Shown here one piece after another: positions 1 through 6,035 of a DNA stretch of 8,664 bases. The stretch is from Bacteroidota bacterium (GTDB lineage: Bacteria > Bacteroidota > Bacteroidia > Chitinophagales > Chitinophagaceae), in the NCBI GenBank assembly GCA_025361325.1, contig JANYAL010000321.1, forward strand, positions 1 to 8,664. The letters are read 5' to 3'. The position numbers and the translations under genes are program-made. The first letter of the stretch is position 1. The number at the start of each line of letters is the position of its first letter. The notes beneath the pieces were generated by a model that saw only the letters and a program-made list of their open reading frames with translations, did no database searches and was not told the DNA's origin.

Positions 1-1172
1 TTAATGATCTTCCGGAGATAATCGATGGATGCCTCATAATCTCCGTTGCCGAAGAAGAGCACAGCCATCTTGTAATGGATCACCAATACCCGGTGACGGT
101 CGATGAAAGAGGCAAACTCCTGCAATCCTGCCTCAATCGCCGGCACCAGTCTCACTCCCTCATTAAAGCTGCCCTTCATCAGGTGCCCGTTTATTTTGGC
201 TGCGGTGATGTATACAAATGTCTGCATCCGGAAATTATAATGCTGTTTAGCAACCCGTGTATCTGCAAAGGTTTCGAACTGAGAAAGAAAATTGTCGAAT
301 TGGGAAAAATACCGAAGGTCAAAACAAGCAGTCAGCACATTATGCATCCCTTTGATATAGTGGCCGGTCTCAACTGTTATCATCAAGTGTTCCTTTTCAA
401 AAAGTGCTATCCATTTTCGGCTGTACCTATAATACATCAAAAAATCCTGCCGGATGAAGGCGAACCAACAATAACTCTGGTACAGGTAAAGCAGTTCATA
501 GAATCCGGTTATTTTCCCTTGACCCTCCGGCAGGTGTTTTTTAAAGAATCTTTTGACCCCTTTTTCATCTTTTTCATTACGGGCATGACCATTCTTCACA
601 TACCAGCGGTATAATTGGAGGGCCAGGTTGGAGAGGCGGGTGATCATGAGCCGCTGCCGATTCACTTCATCGGCTTCCCGGCTAAGATTTTCAGCAGTTT
701 CATCGGTGCTCCTGGTAATATGCAGGGTCTCGATCTTCTTTTCCAGGGAAATGACTTGTATCAAAAAACTTTCCTGGTGATATAGCTTAGCGAGGTCTTT
801 CACCCTATCCAGAATTTTAAGGCTCTGCATATATAACCCCTTGTTATAAAGAATGCGGGCATAATCGAGCTGCTCATGCAACTGAAGGTCTATACTTTCC
901 GTGCTTTTCAATACCCGGAGACTGGCCAGTAACTGCCTGTACAGGTGCGACTTCAAATTGGCCAACTGAGGTTTATGGACCGTTTTCAATTTTCTTAATA
1001 GGATCTTTTCATCATATTCTGCCAGGCTGTCCAGGGCATCAAATAACTGTATGATCTTCAGGTCCTCTTTTGCAGAGCTTCTTTTGATAAAGAGCTTAAA
1101 GTTTCTTTTTTCCGCCTTTTCAAGCGAATGAACCAGTTGCAAAAGCGGATCAAGAGAACGGTTGGGCATCAT
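1..1172 (-). CDS. Uncharacterised TPR-like helical protein, 3' end outside window
   Basis: The minus strand is open from the ATG at 1172 to the window edge, giving 390 complete codons with no stop; I translated it line by line. The protein starts MMPNRSLDPLLQLVHSLEKA, so the second ATG (1169) is an equally possible start. No Shine-Dalgarno sequence precedes it, as is usual in Bacteroidota. The product is rich in charged and aromatic residues, looks helical throughout, and has no signal peptide or membrane segment, so it is probably cytoplasmic. Stretches such as YNKGLYMQSLKILDRVKDLA (residues about 111-130) and FGNGDYEASIDYLRKII (the last 17 visible) have the small/aromatic spacing of tetratricopeptide repeats. 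I recall similar proteins as conserved hypotheticals of Chitinophagaceae; their function is unknown to me. It lies behind a structured non-coding region that may control it. I see no frameshift. TPR assignment is inference. Confidence 0.85.
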   Translation of the reverse strand, partial: MMPNRSLDPLLQLVHSLEKAEKRNFKLFIKRSSAKEDLKIIQLFDALDSLAEYDEKILLRKLKTVHKPQLANLKSHLYRQLLASLRVLKSTESIDLQLHEQLDYARILYNKGLYMQSLKILDRVKDLAKLYHQESFLIQVISLEKKIETLHITRSTDETAENLSREADEVNRQRLMITRLSNLALQLYRWYVKNGHARNEKDEKGVKRFFKKHLPEGQGKITGFYELLYLYQSYCWFAFIRQDFLMYYRYSRKWIALFEKEHLMITVETGHYIKGMHNVLTACFDLRYFSQFDNFLSQFETFADTRVAKQHYNFRMQTFVYITAAKINGHLMKGSFNEGVRLVPAIEAGLQEFASFIDRHRVLVIHYKMAVLFFGNGDYEASIDYLRKII

Positions 1173-1271
1173 CAGGAAAAATTGTTTAAACCGAATACAG
1201 TGAAGGCTTTTATCGGTAAACGACGGGTTTACGCATGATAAAATGACCTTCAATTTGATTTGAATAAAAGA

Positions 1272-1309
1272 GTAACTCACCCTACTTTCGTTTAAGCAAG
1301 ATGAGTTAC
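1272..1309 (-). terminator. 16-bp RNA hairpin with U-rich tail, terminator or attenuator
   Basis: As minus-strand RNA, arm GTAACTCATCTTGCTT pairs completely with arm AAGTAGGGTGAGTTAC around the loop AAACGA: 13 Watson-Crick pairs and 3 G-U pairs. It is followed by TCTTTTATTC (1271-1262). On the plus strand the same three positions become A-C mismatches, so the structure favours minus-strand RNA. It lies 100 nt before the TPR-like start and would end the candidate RNA or attenuate read-through into that gene. Confidence 0.6.
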
Positions 1310-1311
1310 AT

Positions 1312-1334
1312 TATAGCAGGCAATCGTTAAAAGT
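1312..1334 (-). repeat. 23-bp direct repeat, copy 2
   Basis: Plus-strand sequence begins TATAGCAGGCAATCG and continues TTAAAAGT. It is identical to the copy at 1417-1439 except at one position (G here at 1319, A there), in the same orientation, starting exactly 105 bp away. Similarity stops at the edges of the 23 bp. This copy lies 2 nt from the 16-bp hairpin. Confidence 0.9.
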
Positions 1335-1416
1335 GGAAAACAATCATCAAATACTGCTTTAAGAATCGCAGTACAGCACTAAAAAAAACAGTTTATAAAG
1401 ATACTAACCCTTTTCA

Positions 1417-1439
1417 TATAGCAAGCAATCGTTAAAAGT
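1417..1439 (-). repeat. 23-bp direct repeat, copy 1
   Basis: Plus-strand sequence begins TATAGCAAGCAATCG and continues TTAAAAGT; it matches the copy at 1312-1334 at 22 of 23 positions. It abuts the GC-rich hairpin, and its TTAAAA segment forms part of the outer pairing of that structure. A repeat this long is not expected by chance in a window of this size. Confidence 0.9.
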
Positions 1440-1459
1440 CCTCCCGTTTCTACGGGAGG
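1440..1459 (-). terminator. GC-rich hairpin after the lysE-like gene; terminator or RNA 5' hairpin
   Basis: Arms CCTCCCG and CGGGAGG (7 bp) enclose a 6-nt loop, with AAG/CTT pairing beyond a single mismatch and, further out, GTTAAAA (1471-1465) matching TTTTAAC (1437-1431). On the minus strand it is followed by ACTTTTAACG, a modest U-run, so it could end the Smr-desaturase-lysE transcript about 70 nt after the last stop. The plus strand also has a T-rich flank (TCTTATTTTAA). Because the promoter match lies immediately upstream, it could instead be the 5' stabilising hairpin of a new RNA. Both roles are possible. Confidence 0.5.
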
Positions 1460-1470
1460 TCTTATTTTAA

Positions 1471-1502
1471 CAAAGGTATCCAATTCCTGCATTCCATAGC
1501 AA
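1471..1502 (-). promoter_or_regulatory. Bacteroidota-type promoter TTG-N21-TACCTTTG
   Basis: Read on the minus strand, TTG at 1502-1500 and TACCTTTG at 1478-1471 are separated by 21 bp. This matches the Bacteroidota housekeeping consensus (TTG, 17-23 bp, TAnnTTTG) at every defined position. The start site would fall about 5 nt downstream, near 1466. It sits just after the lysE-like stop and points into the gene-free region, so it probably serves the candidate RNA and/or the TPR-like gene. Confidence 0.5.
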
Positions 1503-1529
1503 CTAGCAGGTTTTTTTTAATAATCTTGT

Positions 1530-2153
1530 TCATCTTTTCCATAACAGCAAACGGATTGCAAATAAAACGATGGCAGCACTCATTGTATATCTTATCCATT
1601 TCTGGTACTTATCATGCTTTATGAACCCACCAGTAATAAAACCCGCCAGGAGTACCACTGTAAAATTAGTAATTGTACTTCCCAGCATCTGTAATCCGCA
1701 TAATTGCAGGTTTTGCCTTAATATATGCCCACGACCCTCCTGTATAAATTGGGGGATCAGTGAAAAATACAGCATCACAGTGCCGGGATTCAACAGGTTT
1801 ACAATCAGCCCTTTTATATAAAAATGATGTATTGGTCTCTCTGCTTTTTCGGGATTTGCCACCTTCCAGGTTACTATTCTCAGGTTTGTAAAAGCCAGGT
1901 ATAACAAATACGCAATACCTATATATCTCAATATCTCCAATGCTGCCGGCAGGGCTACCAGTATAGCTGTAAGCCCCAGCACTGTTGCCGTTACATGAAA
2001 CAAAAAAGCACTGGTTATACCGGCCACAGTAAGCCAGCCGGCATTTCGGCCATACTCAATAGTATGCGTCAGGTAAAGCATCATATTGGGCCCTGGCGTA
2101 ATAGCGAATCCAACGACCAACCCCATGAACATCAATACTTCACTCCATGACAT
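1530..2153 (-). CDS. LysE/RhtB family small-molecule (amino acid) exporter
   Basis: A 207-residue inner-membrane protein of the LysE/RhtB superfamily, whose known members export amino acids or homoserine lactones; the substrate here is not predictable. About six hydrophobic segments are visible. Family marks are the N-terminal AITPGPNMM (residues 18-25 or so, Pro-Gly-Pro motif) and LNPGTVMLYF followed by PQF (about 121-135). I choose ATG 2153 because AAAGGA (2163-2158) lies 4 nt upstream and the resulting length is typical of the family; a longer frame opening at a TTG at 2180 would add nine residues without such a site. The start overlaps the last 14 nt of the desaturase gene, which suggests translational coupling. 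It is the last gene of the probable operon and is followed by the hairpin at 1459-1440. Confidence 0.9.
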   Translation of the reverse strand: MSWSEVLMFMGLVVGFAITPGPNMMLYLTHTIEYGRNAGWLTVAGITSAFLFHVTATVLGLTAILVALPAALEILRYIGIAYLLYLAFTNLRIVTWKVANPEKAERPIHHFYIKGLIVNLLNPGTVMLYFSLIPQFIQEGRGHILRQNLQLCGLQMLGSTITNFTVVLLAGFITGGFIKHDKYQKWIRYTMSAAIVLFAIRLLLWKR

Positions 2154-2946
2154 GATGTCCTTTGCTTTTTCGTAAACCAATGGTTGCTGTTGTTACCTCA
2201 TCAAACCTTTCATCATATGTTTCATGCAGGGTGTTCATCATCCGGTCCCACCAGGTGAAGTACAAACCGTAATTACTCCTGAAATATTGGTGGTGCATAT
2301 TATGGTTAACCGAGGTATTGAACCACCTGAAGAACCAGTGCCGGTTAAAGCCCCGGGGGAATAATTCAAACCCCAGGTGCCCGTATACATTGTATAGCGT
2401 CATAAAGATCAGAAAGGAGAAAAGATGTATGAAATGAACCGGGAAACTGAAAACGAACACATAAGTTATACCCGATTCTATTATTGCTTCCGTGGGTTGA
2501 AAAGCAAAGGAGGCCCAGGGTGAAGGATTGGTGCTTTTGTGATGTACCACATGAAAGAAAGTAAAGAGCCTGGGATGATGCATCATCCTGTGCATCCAGT
2601 AAAAATACGTGTCATGCACTACCAGCATGAGGGGAAATACCAACCAGAAATACAGCATGCTGTGCTGGTGTATATCGCGATAGATGGTGGTATACGGCCT
2701 GATTAACGGATTCCGCAGTACCAGCGGTGTGATTGCAAAGAATATGAAGGTCAGGAAAGAATATCCGATTTCCCTATGGTAATCAGAACCCGAAGGCCAT
2801 TTTTGCTGGATCTTGGTAAAAAGCTTCTTGTTTACAAAGATAACATAAAACAATCCAAAGGCAAGACCTGCCAGGAGCATGTATCGGAGCGAACTAAATA
2901 AGTAAACATAGAGCACTTGTCCCCAGGTATTTGCCGGAAGCAACAT
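2140..2946 (-). CDS. Sterol desaturase / fatty acid hydroxylase family membrane di-iron enzyme
   Basis: A 268-residue integral membrane protein of the fatty acid hydroxylase/sterol desaturase superfamily. Enzymes of this family use a di-iron centre held by clustered histidines to hydroxylate or desaturate lipids (sterols, fatty acids, carotenoids, alkylglycerols). All boxes are present: H111; HRMMHH at 119-124; HVVHH at 132-136; H190; and HNMHH at 215-219, so it should be catalytically competent. Hydrophobic segments flank the boxes (about 11-37, 62-78, 97-110, 160-188). The substrate cannot be read from the sequence. The gene starts 11 nt after the Smr-type gene and overlaps the exporter gene, so the three are probably co-transcribed. 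The ATG at 2946 has no clear Shine-Dalgarno sequence but gives a normal family length. Confidence 0.9.
   Translation of the reverse strand: MLLPANTWGQVLYVYLFSSLRYMLLAGLAFGLFYVIFVNKKLFTKIQQKWPSGSDYHREIGYSFLTFIFFAITPLVLRNPLIRPYTTIYRDIHQHSMLYFWLVFPLMLVVHDTYFYWMHRMMHHPRLFTFFHVVHHKSTNPSPWASFAFQPTEAIIESGITYVFVFSFPVHFIHLFSFLIFMTLYNVYGHLGFELFPRGFNRHWFFRWFNTSVNHNMHHQYFRSNYGLYFTWWDRMMNTLHETYDERFDEVTTATIGLRKSKGHHVME
2158..2163 (-). promoter_or_regulatory. Ribosome binding site AAAGGA that decides the exporter start
   Basis: AAAGGA is 4 nt upstream of ATG 2153 and lies inside the end of the desaturase frame. It is the clearest Shine-Dalgarno-like site in the window, where most starts have none, and it supports the shorter exporter start over the TTG at 2180. 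Confidence 0.6.
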
Positions 2947-2957
2947 GTTAATATGGT

Positions 2958-3977
2958 TTATGTTCTGTATTCAAAATAGATCTCCGTGGCGCCATACCCA
3001 TACTGGTGACTGTACTGGTTCACAAAGGACCTGACTTCTTTCCTTGCCTTCAGCAGCTGGTGTATCTCATCCCTGAGTTTTCCTTCACCGATGCCATGGA
3101 TCACAGTTAAGTTTGACTGGTGGTGCGATACGGCAAGATCATAATATTTCTCAAATGTTCTTATCTGTTGCTGGAGAATCTCATAGTTAGCAAGCTGTTT
3201 CCAACTATCGGTAAGTTTTTCAATATGCAGGTCAACCACACTGCGAGGAGGCTCCATATGGCTCCGGAAGGCAGAAGCATCATACACCCGGTAACCGGCA
3301 TGTTGCAGTTTGCGGAGGTCTACTGATACTTCCTCCTGCCGGTCAGGATAATATTCAAAAAGTGGATAAGTAAAAGAAGACTCATTGTTAAGCTGTAACA
3401 TCTCAATCTTCTTAAAAAGCTGCTTTGCTTTCAGTTTCAGGGACACTTCAAAATAAGGAGCCTTTTTCTTATCCGCATCCTTCAGGGAGAATTCAAAGTT
3501 GAACCGGGGACTGTCGCTCATATCCTCAAACTTTACGTCGTGCAAGTAAAAATCACTGCGGGGCTCAAGGGTGTTCTTCAACTGGAAATCACTGGCCCCG
3601 CCCATCTTTAGATCATAACTAAAGGTATAGGCTGTATCGTCATGATTGAAGAGGTACACTTTGAATTTTTCCACCACGTCATCGTCAAATATATCCTGGT
3701 CGAATACGGGTATAAAGCATACTAAGACCCCATTACCAGTCTTCTCCCGCACATCCTCCTTTTCCTTACGGATATGTTCCGGATATATCTTCTTCCGGGG
3801 TGGCGACTTCTTTTCTGTGAACATCTTGAAATAAGGAAAATCCACCTGGTCGGTATAGGCCGGGAAGCGTACACCTTTTACTTCAACCATGACCATTTTC
3901 TCATTCATGATTTCAGCAACGGTGCCTTCTTCCCCGGTTAGGAGTACTATTATCTTATCTCCAGGTTCGTATTTCAT
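2958..3977 (-). CDS. DUF2027 and Smr domain protein
   Basis: A 339-residue soluble protein. Residues 1 to about 55 form a small beta-rich, KOW-like start (GDKIIVLLTGEEGTVAEI), followed by a basic linker, then a beta-rich middle of DUF2027 type (about 80-235), and a C-terminal Smr domain (about 245-339). The Smr marks are VVDLH (247-251) and HGIGEGKLR (294-302). Smr domains, known from MutS2 and stand-alone proteins, bind and often nick nucleic acid; some act on RNA in ribosome rescue. The usual Gly after DLH is Ile here, so nuclease activity is uncertain. It is probably the first gene of an operon with the desaturase and exporter. A TAnnTTTG element lies 46-53 nt upstream of the start. No membrane segment or signal peptide is visible. 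The role is unknown. Confidence 0.85.
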   Translation of the reverse strand: MKYEPGDKIIVLLTGEEGTVAEIMNEKMVMVEVKGVRFPAYTDQVDFPYFKMFTEKKSPPRKKIYPEHIRKEKEDVREKTGNGVLVCFIPVFDQDIFDDDVVEKFKVYLFNHDDTAYTFSYDLKMGGASDFQLKNTLEPRSDFYLHDVKFEDMSDSPRFNFEFSLKDADKKKAPYFEVSLKLKAKQLFKKIEMLQLNNESSFTYPLFEYYPDRQEEVSVDLRKLQHAGYRVYDASAFRSHMEPPRSVVDLHIEKLTDSWKQLANYEILQQQIRTFEKYYDLAVSHHQSNLTVIHGIGEGKLRDEIHQLLKARKEVRSFVNQYSHQYGYGATEIYFEYRT

Positions 3978-4022
3978 GCATTTTCATAAAAATATTTTTT
4001 GATTTCATTTAAAAATACTGGG

Positions 4023-4041
4023 CAAAGTTAGTTAAACTAAC
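4023..4041 (-). promoter_or_regulatory. Possible promoter -7 element overlapped by a palindrome
   Basis: TAACTTTG on the minus strand (4030-4023) fits the Bacteroidota -7 consensus TAnnTTTG and would give a leader of about 40 nt for the Smr-type gene. No TTG lies 17-23 bp upstream, so the -33 half is missing. A perfect 15-bp palindrome, GTTAGTT-T-AACTAAC on the minus strand (4041-4027), overlaps the element, as a repressor operator would. The rest of the 170-bp gap (3978-4147) shows no convincing terminator for the upstream transporter. Confidence 0.35.
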
Positions 4042-4147
4042 ACCATAGTTATCGGGATGCGATGAAATGATTTTGAGTAAAGATCCGATATAGGATAAAA
4101 TATTTCTATGCCCGATGTCTTGATCAGTGACAACAAACATCACAGTG

Positions 4148-5893
4148 TCATATTTTAGTTTTAATGTTCCTGGTTGCCAGTTTGCTGTTATGCTGACTGT
4201 ATAAGAAATAAATGACCAAGCCTATGATCAGCCATATAATAAACCGAAGCCAATTGGTAGTACCCAATTCGGTCATCAGGTAAAAACAGGATAACAATCC
4301 AAATACCGGTATCAAAGAAAAATTCCGGATATAGGTATATATCGTTATAAGCAAGGTGAGCAGAACAAATGCAAAATAGGGTATTCGCTCCCGGAATACA
4401 TGCCCGGCAGAATATTCAGGATGATCAGTGTCGATTAATCCGAAGAAATTATTAAAAAATCCCGGGAATTGCATCTGCACAAAAATGATCGATAAGACAA
4501 GTAATGCCGGTACAATGTATTTTCCATTTACATATGGGACCCTGAACCTTCCTGCTTCTTTCTCCTTCCGGGGCAGGATCAATATCCCGCCACAAACCAA
4601 AATAAAAGCAAAGAGGGTTCCAATACTGCAAAGATCCGTTACCAAAGCAGAGTCAAGGAATAACGCAGGTATACCCACTACCAACCCGGTAAGAATAGTG
4701 GAGAAGGAAGGGGTTTTGAATTTGGGGTGGATCTTTGAGAATCTTGGCGGCAACAAACCATCCCGGCTCATACTCATCCAAATACGGGGTTGCCCAATCT
4801 GGAAGACCAGCAGGACTGAAGTTGTTGCCACCACTGCACTCAGTGCAATGATACCTCCCAGCATGTTGAGGCCCCTTTCGTTGAATGCATTTGCAAGAAA
4901 GTCGCCGGTGTTGAGTTTTGTGTAATTTACCATACCCGTCAGCACCAATGCAATAAGGACATATAGTATTGTACAAATGATCAGGGAATAAAACATACCC
5001 TTAGGCAAATCCCGTTGCGGATTCTTACACTCTTCGGCAGTGGTAGAAATGGCATCAAATCCAATGTATGCAAAGAAAACCGCAGAAACTCCTTTCATGA
5101 CTCCTGAAAAGTGATTGGGCATGAATGGGCTCCAATTTGCCGGATTAACGTAATAGAAACCGATCGCTATTACAGCAAGTATCACTATTAATTTAAATAC
5201 AACCATGATATTGCCGCTCGTGCGGGATTCTTTGATGCCCCGATATACCAACCAAGTGATCAGTGCTGTGATAAGTAAAGCAGGCAAGTTTAAAATAATG
5301 GGTAATGAGCCTATATGCGGCGCCTGCAGCCAGGTATTATGAAGGGTGAGAAAGTCGGCCGCCCCTGGATCATGTTTTGCCACCAGGTCTATATATGTTG
5401 AATTTCCGTTCCTGGCTTCCAGGAAACTTGTTGATAGAAAATCGGGAAAATGAAGTCCGATATTGTGCAGGAAACTGGTGAGGTTTCCCGACCAGGATAT
5501 AGCTACTGTAACATTTCCTACTGCATATTCCATAATCAAGTCCCAGCCGATTATCCATGCAATAAGTTCTCCGAATGCAACATATGAGTAAGTATAGGCG
5601 CTTCCCGAAACAGGAACCCTCGAAGCAAATTCAGCATAACATAATGCTGAGAAACCACATGCAACCCCAGTAATTATAAAGAGAATGATAACCCCGGGCC
5701 CCCCATCAAAACAAGCCCTACCCACTGTACTAAATATACCTGCGCCAATAATTGCTGCAATGCCTAAAGCGGTAAGGTCCCTTACGCCCAAAATTCTCCG
5801 TAATCCCGAAGAATGTTCCCCGTCACTGAAACCATCCGCTGCTTCTTTTAATATCAGCTCTGGATTTTTTTTACGGAAAAGTTGATTTACCAT
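4148..5893 (-). CDS. APC superfamily amino acid permease, cationic amino acid transporter-like
   Basis: A 581-residue integral membrane protein of the amino acid-polyamine-organocation superfamily, closest in style to the CAT (cationic amino acid transporter) group; 12-14 hydrophobic segments are visible. The first helix carries IIGAGIF (48-54), the substrate-binding unwound motif of the superfamily. FFAYIGFDAISTTAEE (273-288) followed by NPQRDLPKG (291-299) is the CAT-type helix 6 motif and loop. About 50 polar residues (about 150-200) form an unusually long loop before the helix at 200-217. The C-terminus adds two or three helices, as in 14-helix CAT proteins. Likely role: proton-coupled or facilitated amino acid uptake; substrate unproven. 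The ATG at 5893 gives the normal N-terminus (polar tail, then helix 1). The gene stands between gaps of 142 and 170 nt, so it may be a single-gene unit. Confidence 0.9.
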   Translation of the reverse strand: MVNQLFRKKNPELILKEAADGFSDGEHSSGLRRILGVRDLTALGIAAIIGAGIFSTVGRACFDGGPGVIILFIITGVACGFSALCYAEFASRVPVSGSAYTYSYVAFGELIAWIIGWDLIMEYAVGNVTVAISWSGNLTSFLHNIGLHFPDFLSTSFLEARNGNSTYIDLVAKHDPGAADFLTLHNTWLQAPHIGSLPIILNLPALLITALITWLVYRGIKESRTSGNIMVVFKLIVILAVIAIGFYYVNPANWSPFMPNHFSGVMKGVSAVFFAYIGFDAISTTAEECKNPQRDLPKGMFYSLIICTILYVLIALVLTGMVNYTKLNTGDFLANAFNERGLNMLGGIIALSAVVATTSVLLVFQIGQPRIWMSMSRDGLLPPRFSKIHPKFKTPSFSTILTGLVVGIPALFLDSALVTDLCSIGTLFAFILVCGGILILPRKEKEAGRFRVPYVNGKYIVPALLVLSIIFVQMQFPGFFNNFFGLIDTDHPEYSAGHVFRERIPYFAFVLLTLLITIYTYIRNFSLIPVFGLLSCFYLMTELGTTNWLRFIIWLIIGLVIYFLYSQHNSKLATRNIKTKI

Positions 5894-5926
5894 CAGTCAG
5901 TTGGTTTTAATGAAAAGTAAATTAAG

Positions 5927-5955
5927 AAAATATATTTACTTAACGGATTTGCAAA
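5927..5955 (-). promoter_or_regulatory. Weak promoter match for the permease gene with upstream inverted repeat
   Basis: On the minus strand, TTTG (5955-5952) and TATATTTT (5934-5927) are 17 bp apart, one mismatch from the Bacteroidota consensus (final G replaced by T). The start site would be near 5922, giving a leader of about 30 nt. Immediately upstream is a perfect inverted repeat, TAATTC-GG-GAATTA (5959-5972), centred near -43, a common position for an activator. The region is AT-rich, so a chance match is possible. Confidence 0.3.
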
Positions 5956-6035
5956 AATTAATTCGGGAATTATAAAGCGGGATTCAGCAATTGAAGGCGT
6001 TCATCGCCGGCACCTTATGAAAAACAGTGTTCATT

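Larger units (their letters stand above)
1262..1466 (-). ncRNA. Candidate ~200-nt non-coding RNA or structured leader
   Basis: Seen: the promoter match at 1502-1471 predicts an RNA starting near 1466. It would begin with the CCTCCCG/CGGGAGG hairpin, carry both copies of the direct repeat and a small middle hairpin (TACTGC/GCAGTA arms, 1373-1352), and end in a 16-bp hairpin followed by TCTTTTATTC. Known: a strong hairpin followed by a U-rich run is the intrinsic terminator layout. Inferred: either a free-standing small RNA of about 200 nt ending near 1262, or a 5' leader of about 290 nt for the TPR-like gene in which the last hairpin acts as an attenuator. It does not match any RNA family I can recognise. 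The three G-U pairs in the last hairpin point to function on this strand. Confidence 0.4.
1173..1529. other. 357-bp gene-free region with promoter, repeats and hairpins
   Basis: This stretch lies between the lysE-like stop and the TPR-like start. It contains no credible coding frame on either strand; the longest minus-strand frame after a repeat copy is 12 codons (1417-1379). In minus-strand order it holds a promoter match (1502-1471), a hairpin (1459-1440), direct repeat copy 1 (1439-1417), an eight-T run (1388-1381), a small hairpin (1373-1352), direct repeat copy 2 (1334-1312), a 16-bp hairpin (1309-1272) with a U-rich tail, and a short inverted repeat (1232-1216, arms GTAAAC/GTTTAC) ahead of the TPR-like gene. 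That density of structure is unlike the other intergenic gaps here. Confidence 0.8.

Noticed and set aside
75..614. 179-codon plus-strand frame
   Set aside because: It is antisense to the TPR-like gene, whose minus-strand frame is open for the full 1172 nt with coherent protein character. The plus-strand translation has no family features.
1310..1318. TGCTATAAT on the minus strand, an E. coli-like extended -10 element
   Set aside because: There is no suitable -35 element at the right distance, and Bacteroidota housekeeping promoters use TAnnTTTG instead.
1312..1439. CRISPR array or insertion-sequence ends
   Set aside because: There are only two repeat copies with an 82-bp spacer, no cas genes or transposase are near, and the repeats are direct rather than inverted.
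1486..1518. Plus-strand terminator: CCTGC/GCAGG arms followed by eight T
   Set aside because: The stem is only 5 bp around a 15-nt loop, and no plus-strand gene or promoter lies upstream in the window.
2154..2180. Longer exporter start at a TTG, adding nine residues
   Set aside because: No ribosome site precedes it, while AAAGGA precedes ATG 2153 and the shorter form has normal family length.
4653..4976. 107-codon minus-strand frame inside the permease gene
   Set aside because: It lies in another frame within a well-supported transporter gene and has no recognisable features.
5995..6017. Hairpin AAGGTG/CGCCTT as terminator of the prenyl synthase gene
   Set aside because: The stem is short with a G-U pair and an 11-nt loop, and no U-run follows it on the minus strand.
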